From the NCBI GenBank assembly GCA_964388275.1, contig CAYLZD010000022.1:1-64000 (forward strand): a DNA stretch of 64,000 nt, written 5' to 3'. Every line of letters starts with the position of its first letter. Positions within the stretch are counted from its first letter, which is position 1. The position numbers and the translations under genes are program-made. Below, one piece after another: positions 39,499 through 52,300 of this stretch. Below the pieces are notes generated by a model. The model searched no databases. It saw only the letters and a list, made by a program, of their open reading frames with translations, and was not told where the DNA came from. This DNA comes from JARYLZ01 sp964388275. GTDB taxonomy: Bacteria; Bacteroidota; Ignavibacteria; SZUA-365.

Positions 39499-42207
39499 TT
39501 GCGGCGCAAGAGCACACACGGCCGATCCGAAACAAAGAGCAAGTCCCGGCGGTCACCGGATGCGGGGCGGAAGCTCGACATAATCGGCATACTGATGATG
39601 GCTGCCGCCGTGCTGCTCCTGCTCGCCGTCATATCTTATTCTCCTTCTGATGAATCGGTTGCCGATCTTGGACCGGGAGATCTGCTCCGCCTGTTCGGGG
39701 GCGATCCTGATATTCAGGCGCGCGCGGATCTCACGAAGAATTGGCTCGGCCTTGTCGGCGCGATTCTGGCCGGCTTTATAATACGCTCGACCGTCGGCTA
39801 TTTCGCGCTTGCATTTCCAATACTTCTCGGAATATGGGGTTGGCACATTTTCAGAAAGCTGGATGCCCGCACACTCGCCTATTACACGAACTATTCAATA
39901 GTCTTCATTTTCCTGGTAGCATCGTTTTTCGGCATTCTGCGTCTCGTGCCGTGGATGCCCGACATCGGTCCCGCGTGGTCAGGCAACATCGGGGACTTCG
40001 TTGCGGGATTGATATCGCGGTTGCTCGGAACCACCGGAAGCGTCATTCTTCTCCTCACCACCGTGACGATCCTCGCAATTGTCGTCGTGGACTACGACAT
40101 ACATCGCACAGTGGATCGCCTGCGCAAGATAGCCGCCGCTTTCGCTTCCTCGTTCCGGAGCGGGAGAGCGTCGAGCGGCATCGAGGAAGCTTCGGTTAAC
40201 AGCCATTCTTCGGAAGGGCGCTTGCAGCCGTTGCAGGCGCAGGAGGCGGCGAAGCGCGATCGCGCAACAGCCACGGCAGCGGCAAAGACGCCTCCGCTGC
40301 GAGCCGTCCAGTCTTCCGAGGCGCCGACGGCCCCGGCTCGCATCCCCGTGTCGATCGCGCGTACCGACCTTTCTCCGACGGCTTCCGCCATTCCTCAATC
40401 CGGCGAAGCGGCGATGCGGTCCAACGGTGTGATCCCCCGCGAGAGCGTGGAGGAACTGCGAGGAATCTTCGACGAGGCGGATTCTCCTCCGGCGTCTGCA
40501 GCCGGCAGGTCCGACGCACGCGGCCGGGAGACACCGGCTCGGGCGAGCTCCGGAACAGAAGGTATAGCGGACGAAAGCCCGGCATCCGATGCCCCAGCGG
40601 CGAATTCGGACGAACAGATCTTGAGCAACCACGAAAAAAAGGCGGTGCAACAGGCGGTCGCGCGCACAGTCGCCATGTCGGCCGCTGCGCAGGACAGCGA
40701 ACAGGTCAATGAGGAAACCTCGCGGGAAAAACTGACCGGGTACAAGCCGCCATTTCCCGAATTACTCGAGGAGCAGGCGAAGGCCGGCGCCGTTTCCGAC
40801 GTGGAATTAAGCACCAAAGCGGGGCAGGTGATCGAGAAGCTCGCGGTTTTCGGAATTGGAATCCGCGATATCAAAGTGGTCCCCGGTCCTGTGGTCACCC
40901 AGTTCGAACTTGTTCCGGACTCGAGCGTGAAAATCAGCAAGATTGTGTCTCTGGCCGACGATCTAGCGCTTGCACTGGCTGCGCGCGGCATCAGGATCAT
41001 AGCACCGATACCCGGCAAAAGCGCGGTGGGAATCGAAATACCTAACAGCACGCCTGAAATAGTCGCTTTCCGAAGCGTCGTTTCATCGGCGCATTTTCAC
41101 AAGGCCAGGCACCATCTTCCTCTCGGGCTCGGCGCATCCATCACGGGAGACATCTTCTGCGACGACCTGTCCAGGATGCCTCACCTGTTGATCGCAGGCG
41201 CCACCGGATCCGGGAAAAGCGTCGGCATCAATGTGATGATAAACAGCCTCCTGTTTAAAATGCATCCTGCCGAGGTAAAGCTCGTGATGATAGATCCGAA
41301 GAAAATAGAGCTGCAGCAATACAGAGGATTGAGCGGACATTTCCTCGCCAGAGCCCCGGATATAGACGAGGACATAGTGACCGATCCGAACAACGCGATT
41401 ATCGCGCTGAAGAGTCTGGAGCTCGAGATGGATATGCGTTACACGAAGCTAGCAAAAGCGGGTGTGCGCCATATCAACGATTACAACGCGAAGATCGAAA
41501 ACGGGCAATTGCGCGGGATGGACGGGCTAAAGCATTACCGCCTGCCTTATATTGTGGTGATTATCGACGAACTTGCGGATTTGATGATCACCGCCGCAAG
41601 AGAGGTCGAGGAGCCGATAGCCCGCCTTGCGCAGCTTGCCCGGGCCGTGGGCATGCATCTGGTCGTGGCGACGCAGAGGCCTTCCGTCGATGTGCTCACG
41701 GGCGTGATCAAGGCGAATTTTTCTGCGCGAATCGCATATCAGGTCGCGAGCAGGATCGATTCCAGGACGATTCTCGACGCGCAGGGCGCCGAGCAGCTGC
41801 TGGGCAACGGCGACATGCTTTACCAGCCCAGCGGCCAGCCGAAACCGATCAGAATACAGAACGCATGGCTGGCGACATCGGAGGTCGAGAGAGTAGTGCA
41901 GCACATCGCCGGACAGCGCGGATACTCGAGGGCCTATCAGTTGCCCTCACTGAAACTGTCGCGCAGGAATCAGAGCCGCAACGACGCATCAGACGCCGAT
42001 GAACTGCTGTCCGAAGCCGCGCGCCTGATAGTGCGCTATCAGCAGGGCTCGGTTTCCCTTCTGCAGCGTCGTCTGAAAATCGGTTATTCCAGAGCCGCGA
42101 GAATTGTTGACCAGCTCGAAGCCGCAGGTATCGTCGGCGCGGCGGACGGGAGCAGGGCCAGGGAGGTTTTAATAGAAGACGAAGCGCTGCTGGATGACAT
42201 GTTGTAA
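39499..42207 (+). CDS. ftsK: DNA translocase FtsK
   Basis: 902 residues, TTG start preceded by AGGAG at 39481. It couples chromosome segregation to division. Four or five N-terminal membrane helices (about 28-200), a long Ala/Ser-rich linker (about 200-430), then the RecA-like motor with Walker A GATGSGKS (567-574) and Walker B VIIDELAD (about 686-693). A C-terminal winged-helix gamma domain (about 835-902) binds KOPS-like DNA. It is 32 nt after gcvT. Confidence 0.96.
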   Translation: MRRKSTHGRSETKSKSRRSPDAGRKLDIIGILMMAAAVLLLLAVISYSPSDESVADLGPGDLLRLFGGDPDIQARADLTKNWLGLVGAILAGFIIRSTVGYFALAFPILLGIWGWHIFRKLDARTLAYYTNYSIVFIFLVASFFGILRLVPWMPDIGPAWSGNIGDFVAGLISRLLGTTGSVILLLTTVTILAIVVVDYDIHRTVDRLRKIAAAFASSFRSGRASSGIEEASVNSHSSEGRLQPLQAQEAAKRDRATATAAAKTPPLRAVQSSEAPTAPARIPVSIARTDLSPTASAIPQSGEAAMRSNGVIPRESVEELRGIFDEADSPPASAAGRSDARGRETPARASSGTEGIADESPASDAPAANSDEQILSNHEKKAVQQAVARTVAMSAAAQDSEQVNEETSREKLTGYKPPFPELLEEQAKAGAVSDVELSTKAGQVIEKLAVFGIGIRDIKVVPGPVVTQFELVPDSSVKISKIVSLADDLALALAARGIRIIAPIPGKSAVGIEIPNSTPEIVAFRSVVSSAHFHKARHHLPLGLGASITGDIFCDDLSRMPHLLIAGATGSGKSVGINVMINSLLFKMHPAEVKLVMIDPKKIELQQYRGLSGHFLARAPDIDEDIVTDPNNAIIALKSLELEMDMRYTKLAKAGVRHINDYNAKIENGQLRGMDGLKHYRLPYIVVIIDELADLMITAAREVEEPIARLAQLARAVGMHLVVATQRPSVDVLTGVIKANFSARIAYQVASRIDSRTILDAQGAEQLLGNGDMLYQPSGQPKPIRIQNAWLATSEVERVVQHIAGQRGYSRAYQLPSLKLSRRNQSRNDASDADELLSEAARLIVRYQQGSVSLLQRRLKIGYSRAARIVDQLEAAGIVGAADGSRAREVLIEDEALLDDML

Positions 42208-42225
42208 TACAATTGGATCACGCCA

Positions 42226-42891
42226 ATGCGAATATCTGGAAAGCTCTCAATAACCGTGATGTTCATCGTCTGCCTGTGCGCGCAGGCCCGGTTGCAGGCC
42301 GCCGGTGCCAAGCCGTTTTCCATCACGGCGAAAGAAATAATCGAAAACGTGCAGGACACTTACGATGACATGAAGGACGCGGTAGTCACTTTTTCCCAAG
42401 CCGTGCGCTTCAAGACTTCCCGTTCGGAGCAACAGACCACCGGAACCCTTTATTTCAAGAAGAAGAACAAGCATCGAATAGAAACGGAACAACGCACGAT
42501 CGTTACCGATGGCGTGACTTCATGGTCGTGGACTCCGCAGAACCGCCAGGTGATCGTCAGCGGCTACAAGGAGGATTCGCGCTCTCTGTCGCCGGAGAGG
42601 ATACTGCTGCAGGCGCCGAAGGACTACTACGCCACACTGGTCGGACAAGAGAAAGTTCTGAATGAAACCTGCTATGTGCTCAAATTGACTCCGCGGGAGA
42701 ACAGCGGCCTGTCCAGGAGCATCAAGGTCTGGATTGCGAAAAACTGGACTATCAGGAAGGTCGAGATCATCGAAGCCGGAGGGACCGTAACCACATACAC
42801 GATTACGGAAATCCTGATGAACAAGGGAATTCCGGATTCACGCTTCGAATACACGCCACCCCAGGGCGTCGACGTCATCGACTTGAGATAG
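42226..42891 (+). CDS. LolA-type outer-membrane lipoprotein carrier
   Basis: 221 residues with a signal peptide (LSITVMFIVCLCAQARLQAAG). It resembles LolA, the periplasmic chaperone that carries lipoproteins from LolCDE to the outer membrane. The region with GTLYFKKKNKHRIETE, SWSWTPQNRQVIVS and the C-terminal YTITEILMN is the expected half-barrel. It lies 18 nt after ftsK; lolA commonly follows ftsK. Confidence 0.88.
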   Translation: MRISGKLSITVMFIVCLCAQARLQAAGAKPFSITAKEIIENVQDTYDDMKDAVVTFSQAVRFKTSRSEQQTTGTLYFKKKNKHRIETEQRTIVTDGVTSWSWTPQNRQVIVSGYKEDSRSLSPERILLQAPKDYYATLVGQEKVLNETCYVLKLTPRENSGLSRSIKVWIAKNWTIRKVEIIEAGGTVTTYTITEILMNKGIPDSRFEYTPPQGVDVIDLR

Positions 42892-43080
42892 AAACGAAGA
42901 CTTCCACACGGATTTTCATCTTCGATCCGCTGCGATGAAACACGAAATCCATGAGATTCTTTCATTTAAAAGAACCGCAAACTCATGTCAAATCCCGGTT
43001 ATCTGCTCGCGAGAGACTGTCATGATTTTGACGCGGATGGAAATATTGGCTTTTTATTGCCTATTTGTGCCTTTTTTAGG

Positions 43081-43097
43081 CTGGCAAGCAATTTGCT
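43081..43097 (+). promoter_or_regulatory. Sigma-54 (RpoN)-like promoter
   Basis: The 17-base stretch CTGGCAAGCAATTTGCT compared with the consensus YTGGCACGRNNNTTGCW matches at 15 of 17 positions. The invariant GG (-24) and GC (-12) are at the exact spacing. Predicted start near 43109, 266 nt before the giant gene. RpoN and its activator are not in the window, so this is inference. Confidence 0.45.
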
Positions 43098-43166
43098 TTA
43101 TGGAAAGGGCCTGACTTGTGCAGTCATGGTAACGAGAAGCGGTTCGACAGCAATTGGCAGCACGAG

Positions 43167-43197
43167 TTGATCGGCAAAGATAAAAATTCTATATTAA
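43167..43197 (+). promoter_or_regulatory. Housekeeping promoter of the giant secreted gene
   Basis: TTG (43167-43169), exactly 20 nt, then TATATTAA (43190-43197), fitting TAnnTT. Predicted start near 43203, leaving a leader of about 170 nt. Confidence 0.55.
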
Positions 43198-43285
43198 CAG
43201 GCTTGAGCATTCAAATACCCCGAATTCATTATGCGTCATCTTTTCGATACAAACGAATGTTTCAATTATTCACAGGAGGAACTGA

Positions 43286-43297
43286 ATGAGCGGCTAG
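43286..43297 (+). other. Three-codon mini-ORF (M-S-G-stop) in the leader of the giant gene
   Basis: ATG AGC GGC TAG with a full AGGAGG (43274-43279) 6 nt before it, a better ribosome site than most genes here show. It lies 77 nt before the real start codon. It could be translated as a minimal leader peptide or be a remnant. Nothing proves use. Confidence 0.35.
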
Positions 43298-43374
43298 GAA
43301 GAAACCCTTCAAACAGCGAGCATTCAACCAGTCAACCCTGTCTTAAATCAATCACTAACCAGGAGAATTTTCGG

Positions 43375-46300
43375 ATGAAAAAAAGCCTCACCTTGCTCTC
43401 CTTCTTGACCCTTCTGTTCGTCGCCGCGACGGCACAGGCGCAGGTCAGGACGGGGACGGGCGACTTTTTCAACATCACCCGAACCGTCGAGCAGACGGCC
43501 GACTCCGTGACTTTCGTCACGGATACGTTGTCCGTTTACGATACGGGAGGTGGTGTTGCCAATTTCATCGACCAGGACTCCGTGGTCATCATGTTTGTTC
43601 AGAACAGGTTTAAAATCGTCAACAACATGTTGACGAACAACCGGTTCGACTACGTGAAGGCCCGCGTGGTCACGTCGAGCCCGGGCATGAGCCTTGCGCG
43701 TCAGACGTACAACAACGTCGTGACGACCGTCGGTGTAACCGGCGCGGCTTACGGGACCGACCCCACAACGTCCGGTCGTGAAATCGGAATGCGTCCGGTG
43801 TATCGCCTCGTAGGCAACATCGCGACGTCGTCTCCCTTCAATTCGGAAGCTACCGCACTCCGCCAGATGCTCACGTTCAGGGTGTTGAACCCGACGGCCA
43901 ACGGCGATGGCGTTCAGATCCGCAACATTTATTTCAAACCGAATATCAATAACCTGACCGGCCTTGCGGTTCCGCCGGATACGACGAAGGACACCCTTCG
44001 CGCGTATCACGTGATAGGCAATGTCGCCAACATCGCCAACGCGGGCGACGTAGTCAGTTATACCGATCTCGCGATCGTTCGTCTGCTCCCGGGCACGACC
44101 CAGGTTCTCATGTGGGTCAAGGACTCGGCTCAGGCCATCGATGCCGGCGAGTACATCGGCTCCTTCGGCGACTACTCCCGCGGACGTTACTTCCTCGGTG
44201 ACGACGGTCTGCCGATGCAGTTTACACGGACGATGCAGTTCAGGCCGTCTGCCATCAGGACCTTCGATGACGACGATATCATGACTCCGCCCGTCATAAA
44301 CGTGAATCCGGACGAAGGAATCATGATCGACGGTTTCCCGCCGGAGCGCAATCCGCTTAAGTTCACAAATATCTACCAGACTTTGGCGCCGTACTGGTAC
44401 AACAGTCTTTTCGGCGCAAGAGTAGCGAGTGTCAACCCCGTTGATGTAGCTCTCTATCCGGTAACCGAGCTCAGCAAGCGGCTGGGGATCGCCTGTTATC
44501 CCAATTTCCCGGGTGATCCGTTCTGGCCTCCGTACGGGCCCAATCCGAATCCGGAAAACGGTCTCATCCCGCCGTATCGTGTCGGACCCTACGCGGTTGC
44601 GCACAACCCGTATCAGCCCGGTCTGGTTACCTCGGGCGTCGACACTTTGCGTTTCTTCGACAACTGGGGCAACCGCACATGGGATCGCATGACGGCGCCC
44701 AGATTGACGGCGGTCGCCTACACAATCTGGAATCCCCGCGGCGAAGACCGCACCGTTTATTTGAAAGGCTATCAGGCGGCCGATGACACTCTGCGCCAGT
44801 TCGGACAGATCGTCTATCGCCGTCTTACCTATGTGCATGCCGACGTCGGCGCCAATGCCGGCGCGGTCGAGGACTCCGTGCGCATAGTCGCCAACGCCTC
44901 AGTGAATTTCATAGGCCAGGGCGGCTGGCAGCAGTCACTTGAAGCTTCCCCCGATACTTCGGGCGGCTTCCCGCGCAATTGGCTTTACAGCGTACGCGCC
45001 GACGAAGCCCTGCTGGACAACTCCACCAGGATACTCGAGCAGTGGCAGGTCGACGACCTCCGCGGCGCGGTCGACTCGCTCGGAGTGAATTCCCTCCCGT
45101 ACTCCGGCGTAAAGATCGTCGTTCGTCCGAACATTCCTCGCGCCATCGACATCGAAGCGCGCGACGCATGGAAGGGCACTGCCGACCGCAACTATCTGCG
45201 TCTTGACATCGTCATGACGGACGGATGGGGCAATACGGTGGATGACAACGAGAAGTTCAAGTTCGAACAGAGCGATTTCGGACATCTGACCTATCTCAAT
45301 CCTCCGGGCAGAATTCCTTACCGCGTCAACGGTTTGTTCGACACATTGATCACAACGGTGCCGCAGGTCATAACCGGTCCTCCGGGATCCGCCAATGACT
45401 CCGGCCGCGTAAATGTGACCATGGCGAACATGGGCCGCGCGACCCGCGTGTTCCGCGTAGCCACCGGCAGCCACAACGCCGGCGCCTACCGCATCCGCGT
45501 CCGTTCGACCTACGCGTTCAACGACCGCTTCACGGATCTGAGCGATCCCCTGAAGCTCGATCCGAATCCGGGTCCCGGCTTCAGCCATCTGTTCATCATC
45601 CCCGACGGTTCGCCGAACAACAACTTCGGTGTCTGGTTCGGACCGAACCAGCCGCCCGATAATGTCGAAAATATTCCGAATATCGACTCGAAGCTCGGCA
45701 AGCCCATGAACCAGACGACGGCCATGGACTCCACGGATGTTTACTGGGACGGCAATGAATGGCATCTGTTCCCGGTCAATCCGCGTGTCGAGGTCGTCTC
45801 CGGAACAGGCGACGCGCTTATCGTAGGCAGTGTAGGTTCCTTCGCTTGCCCCGGCAAGCCCAGGCCGATCTATGACAGGCTTTATATCCGCATAACGGAT
45901 ATCTACAGCAATCCGCTCGATATCACACCGTATTTCAATGCGGCCGACCGCCAGCAGAACCGCGTGTGGGTCGAGCTTCCGGACAACCCGCCTTTCGTGG
46001 ACGCATTCAATTCCGGACTGACGAACAAGGTTTTCTTCGGAAGCGTGTCCCCGAACATTGCATGGCGTGGTGACGGCTCCCCGATTCCGTATGATTGCCC
46101 GACGAATCCCGCGGGCTTCGAACCCTCAGTTCCCGAGGGACATCCCAATGCAGGACAGACTCTGCAGGCGGAACTCGTAACGGTTCCGGCAGGCCAGGGC
46201 CTTCCCGGCATACAGGGCGACGTGCCGACTCTCAAAGATTACGGCGCAGTCCGCTTCTATCTCCGCGCGCCGAAGAACGTGTCCAAGCTCAGTCTTGCCG

Positions 46301-49300
46301 GCACGGACGTGATTCGTCTCCGCGCTCATCTCATTATCAACACCAATATTCCGAATGTCGGCGACTTCTCGGTCTCCAGCGGTTTCGCTGAAGTCAGCGT
46401 CGTTCCTGACGTTGTACAGACCGTTGAAGTCTTCAAGTCCTGGGGCAAGCCGTCAGGAACCACGACTCCCATGGAAGGCTGGAGCCCGATTTCAGAGAGC
46501 GACGCACGGGCGGCTTGGTACCCGACCGGTACTCCCAGAAACGCTGCCGAAGGCGCCGAGTTCTACAAAGGCTACTTCTTCCGTACCGTCGGCGCCGTTC
46601 CTCCGACAATCGGACAGACATTCCCGACTCCTGCGGAGCCCGGCACCAGGGGCATCGGCGGTTTCCTCGCGAGTGACGTCAGCCTCGACGGCGACTGCAC
46701 CGCGCCGATTCCGCTCGACACCGTCATGGTTTCCGAGCACAACCAGCAGATGCGTATCGTCGCGCGCCTTCTCGACCAGTTCAACAACCCGGTCGGCGGC
46801 CGCCTCGTGAAGTTCTTCGTCGAGAGCGAGACCCTTCCCATCACTCTTCCCAAGACGCAGTTGCAGACCAACGTGCAGCGCGGCGGCTTCGGCGAGTTCG
46901 GCAAGGTGTTCATCGCAGACGATACTCTCAAGCGCACAACAATCGGTGATACCGCTACGGCGGGATGGGTCACCGCATACTACGTATCCGGTCGCGTTGC
47001 GCACCAGATCGTTCGTATCGCCCTGACTCCCGACACTCTCGCGTTCGATCTTTGCGCGAACGGCCGCAATCTCGGTGAAGGCACCGCAGTCGGCGAAAGC
47101 CGCCGCGGCTATGCCCCGCGCGTGATCATTCCGCTGTATCTCACCAGCGGTCCGACGATCCGCGTGCAGATCTATCCGTACACGGCGGCTGCGACATCGC
47201 CGATTCCGTTGCCGGTGGATCTGGTCGAAATGCAGGCTCTTCAGCACAATTCCACATTCGTTGACACGTGGCAGGGCGGCTCCTACACCGGACCGACTTT
47301 CACCGCCTACTCAGCGAATCCGTTCTTCGTCGAAAAACGCGGCACCCACCTGGGCCGCATGGCGAATTCCAATATCCGTCCCTACATCCCCGACACTCTC
47401 AATCTGACTCAGGGGCTGCTTCCGGACGGCACCATCGATCGCAACAACCTCAGCGCAGTCACAGCCGGCCGTACGGTCACGCTTCTTGCTCGTGAATACG
47501 ACAGGTTCGGAAACTTGGTCGAACTTCAGATCAAGCCGCCGTACGATCAGAACGAGTACGATCGCATCGTCGACACTGCGCGAATCAAATTCCGCATGTG
47601 GGGCGACAACTGGGGCAACGTTCCCTCTCCTTACAACGCAATAGGCGGAACTATCGCGCCGTCCCGTGATTGGACTCGCGATGAGTACGGCCCGATGCGC
47701 AAGGCGCGCTATCGCCACACCCAGATCAGCAACCTCGTCGCAGGCGTGCATATCAACCAGACCACATTCCTCACAGCTCTCGAATATCCGACGCCGAAGA
47801 CAAGCGACGCGACGGTGTTCGTGGAAGCCTGGGCGGATGCATGGCCCGATCCGACACGTCCCGGACCGACCGAAATTCTTCGCGATACGATCAAGGTCCT
47901 CTCGATAACCAAGGATCCGACCCGCTTCGACGTGCTTCGCGCCGGTCAGGAATACTTGCAGTCCGAAGCAGGCCGCTGGCTCTACGTCAACGAGCCTGAG
48001 AGCCGGACCATCAACATCATGGCGCCGCAGATCAATCTGCCGCCGGGTGCGGACGCGCTGAACCACGATCTCACTGCGGTCAGCGTGGACAACATCCTCA
48101 TCAGCCAGGCTTACAAGCGCAACGTTTCCGAAGCGACCGTCGGCAAGTATCTCGTCGTCAACGACGACAACGTGCCGCTGGATCGCGAAGGCGACCCGCT
48201 CTACCTCGATATCAACGCGCAGGAGATCAATCCCGATTTCGAACGCGATCCGTATTCGAACCTCCCGCGCTTCCAGAAGCTGGATGTCTACAACAACATC
48301 AGCCCGCTGACTTCGCCGAGCAACCGCTATAACGTGCTGAACGACGATATGCTCGTGAAGCTCGGTTATACGATCCCCGGCGCTCGTCAGGATGTGCCGC
48401 AGACCCTGTTCGATCTCACGATCGCGGGCGGCGGCTCCATTTACGACCTGAATCCGTTAAATACGGGCTTCGGTACCATTCCTTATCAGGGAATCGGCTG
48501 GCACGTTGTGAACAACACCGGCGTCAACCAGCGCCCGGTTCTTCTCCGCGCCACCCCGGTCTGGGAGAACGAACCCCCGACGGGCGGCAATCCCTTCATA
48601 GTTGCGAATCAGCCGGGACAGACCAGGCAGTACGGCCGTCTTTATGCTGACTCCATCTACACCTACAGTCCTCCGTTCGGAGGAGCGAAAGACAACAGCA
48701 TCCGCGCAGAGCTCATGGGCAGCTTTACCGATCGCGGCCGCGGCGGCAGTTATGCGCCGCAGACGAACGGTGAGTTCGACCGTGTCACTCGTATCGGCGC
48801 GGGCGGCTGGCGCGCCGAGGACTTCACCATCGCAGGTCTCAACGCGATGTCCCGCACCCGCAATGCAGCGGGCGTATGGGGCGGCATCACCGCCACCGGC
48901 GGCCTCTGGGCCGGCGATTGGAACCGCCGCGTGATCCTCGTCAACAATGCATTCGGTCATTCGGGCGGCGAGCGTCCGATTGTTCCGGGCGCATTCATCC
49001 GCCTCGTCGACTCGACCGCAGAGCAGGTGCTCGATCTTCGCATCATCGATCCGACTCGCCAGGACAAGGCCGGTAACGCTGTTGAAGGCAATTGCAGCTA
49101 CGATCAGGGCAAGTTCACGGTAGTCAGAAAGCATCAGCGCCTCGCGGGCGGACTCTGGCACATTGACGACACTTACTGGAGAGGCGGCGACGGTATCGAG
49201 GACGGTATCCTCGGTCCGAATGCCACTTCACAGTTCGTGGCCGATGAGAAGAAGACAGACTACGGCATTCCTGCCAACTCCGGAGCAAGCGCTCCTCAGG

Positions 49301-52300
49301 CAGCCGCGGTCCGTTCCTTCTTCGGCGGCAACCAGGGCTCGCGCAAGCTGCGCCACACCTTTGTCGTGGTGCCTTACCGCATCGCCTTCCTGTCGCTGTT
49401 CCCGAGCAGCTACGACCCGGGCCAGGGCATGTTCGACAACACACGCCTCCCGCTCGGCATACTTCCTGTTCAGGCCGACATCGACACCATTCCGCGCGTG
49501 AACCTCGGTATCTATCCCGACGGCATGCATGACGCTTCCAACTGGGAGATGTACACACGTCTCTACGGCCAGATCCGTCACGGCGCCACGGACCAGATTC
49601 CGAACAACGCAAACACACCGTACGCCCGTCCGGACACCATTTTCCGTGACTTCCGTTACGTTTATAATGTGACTCCGTACGACCGCTACGGCAACCAGAA
49701 CACACGTGACACTATGTTCGTGCAGGTGGGCGCTCGTCTCTCCGACTGGACGTTCACGAACCTCGAACCGAGTGGAACTCTCATCGTCCGTTCCGGCGGC
49801 AATTTCTTCGGCGCAATACCGATAAATACCCCGATGGGTCCGGACAATATCAACTTCCGTCAGGATACGATCAGACTCTTCAATCCGCTCCCGCAGACCA
49901 ACATGCGGAACGACTACCTCGGCATCAAGCCGGATGACAAGCGCTTGACGCTTGCCGTCGGCGATCCGGGCGGTCCCAAGATTCCGCATGGCCTCCTGCC
50001 GGCGAACGTCGTGTCGAGTCGTCCTGTGTGGATCAAGCAGGCCTTTGCGCCCGCACCGTTCGTGCTCAGCACCGTTCTCGCCGGAAATTCCACCTTGTTC
50101 CGCATGGATCACACCGGCGGTTGCGTGGATAACGGCCTCGAGAAGGATATCCTTCGCTTGCAGTGGGGCGAGTCCCGCTGGACCGGCATGCCTGGCAAGA
50201 ACAATCCTAACGACACGGTCAAGTACGAATGGTATGGAATCATCGACAGCGTCGGAACGTCGTCGACCGGTCCGCTTGTTGTAAGCAGACTGTCCGACAA
50301 CAACGGTATCGACCCGACCCTGACCATCACAGGCCAGGAACTGCGTCAGTTGATCTTCCGTCCCACCGTGCAGCCCCAGCCGAATCAGGACAGCCTTGTC
50401 ATGCGCGTGAAGTGGTTCGTGCGCGCCTTCAACAAGGCGGGCTTGAGCACGTACTCCGATACCGCAGGCGCCACGATCCGGAACAATCCGCTTCCCACGC
50501 CCGCACTTATCGTTTCGATCAACCGTCCGCCTGAGAATCCCCCGGCGGCGAGTCAGCCCGTGGACAACGCAACAATCAGCGGTCTCGGACCCACGTCCCC
50601 GCCGATCGATGTGATTTGGACTGCGTCGCGCGACCGCAATATCGACAAGGGTAACCTCATCGGCGGCTTCAAGGTCTACAACGTAGGTTCCCAGACCTGG
50701 ATCGACGATCCTTCGGGTCGCACGATCGACACTCTTGAATACCAGTGGATCGGTGTGGTCGTCCGCACCTTCCCGGTAGGCAAGGGAGCTCCGGTCGGAA
50801 CAATGCTCGTTAAAAACACCGGAACGACTACCGGCTTCCAGCTCGGCGCCAGCGATCTCGACGCCCTGTTTGCCGGTTTCGACACCGATCCTACCAGCAC
50901 AAGCGCCGATTCGGTCATCGTCGACTGGATGGTGTACGTGAAGGATGCCAGCTGGACCGACACATCGCCGATCGAGAACATCACCTTCCGCTACAACCCG
51001 GATGGGTCGATGGTCGCCGATACGTCGCTGTGGAGCCGCTTCGGCTGCCGTCCGCACACTCTCGCGAGCCGCTGGTTCCGTCTCAACCTGACCAAGCTCG
51101 ATGTCGGCGGCGTGGAAATCGACCCGATGGCCGCGGATCCCGACATCGACAAGACAGTCGGTGAGGAAGTGGAATTCGTCCTTACCGCGAAAGACAAGAA
51201 CGGCAACATCATCCGTGACTGGAACATCAAGGGTGTACCTGTGACGCTCACGATCACCGGCTCGACGGCAAACACCGATTCCAGCAGTCAAAGCTGGAGC
51301 AGTGATCCGTTGGCCTATTCCTGGGCTGTCATAACCCACGGTGGACAGAATCTGACGCAGGCGGGTCCGAACGAATTCTCGATTCCGCCGGATGCCTTCG
51401 TCGACGGTGTGGCCAGAATCAAAATCGTACATACCAAGGCCGAGCGCGGTGTGCAGATTGTCGTCACTCCGCTGCTCGCAGGACTCAACCAGACATCGGC
51501 GGCTATGAACTTCACCGAGGGCGGCATTACCAACTTCCTCGTTGAACTCACTTCCGCCACGGATCCGACGCCGGATCAGGTTTACAAGCTGCGTGTCTAT
51601 GAAATCGTGGTTTCGCCTCGGGATCGCTTCCTGAACGTGTCCAACGCTCAGATCCAGACGAAGTTCACGGCTCGCTTCCCCGGCGAGTTCGACAACACGC
51701 TTCCGAACCTGTCCGATATCTTCAGCGGTGAAGTGTTCATCACTGGACCGACTTCGTACCTCGTGGCTTCGCGTATCGCGAGAATCAAGGGCGTAGACGA
51801 ACTTCAGTGGATCCGCGCTTACAAGAGCACTGATCCTTCGGTGAGCGGACAGACCTCGCCATATGAGGTCCTCGACCATGCTCCGAACAAGTTCGCGCTC
51901 ATTGCGCCTCCTGATCATGAAGTCATAAAACTGCAGCTCACGTCCAACCAGGAGGAATTCTCCTGGGTCAAGGCGGTACCGCAGGATCCGTACACCGATA
52001 TCGTGGTTTCCCGCCAGGATGCGAGGAAGTACACTGATGACGTCCGTTACACTATCGTGTACGTGGACAGCATCAGCCTCACCCGCGCGGTGAAGTTCGA
52101 ATCCGATGACATCGGCAAGCTTGCGAAGTACACAACGACGCAGGGACAGCTCGCGAATCTGATCGAGACCATCTCCGGTCAGAAGACGCAGTCCGAATAC
52201 CACGTCGTGTGGTTCGTCGAAGCCACTGACGGTCTGTACAAGACCTTCAGCTCGCCGCCGACTGACGATCCGAACCAGCAGCCGGGCTATCACCTCCATA

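Larger units (their letters stand above)
42892..43374. other. Spacer and leader of the giant secreted gene
   Basis: About 480 nt with no convincing gene. It contains a sigma-54-like site, a Bacteroidota-type promoter and a three-codon mini-ORF in the leader, all listed separately. A short hairpin TTCTTT/AAAGAA lies near 42958-42975. Confidence 0.5.

Noticed and set aside
10493..43075. A 14-base string (TATTTGTGCCTTTT) that occurs at about 10493 and 43062
   Set aside because: Shared 14-mers by chance are expected several times in a 64-kb window on both strands, and the flanks do not match.
42985..43170. A 61-codon plus-strand open frame before the giant gene
   Set aside because: It has no signal, family or ribosome site and covers the sigma-54-like site and part of the promoter.
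43231..43374. 48-residue N-terminal extension of the giant protein
   Set aside because: The signal peptide begins at 43375 behind an AGGAG site; the extension has polar residues before it and spans the mini-ORF.
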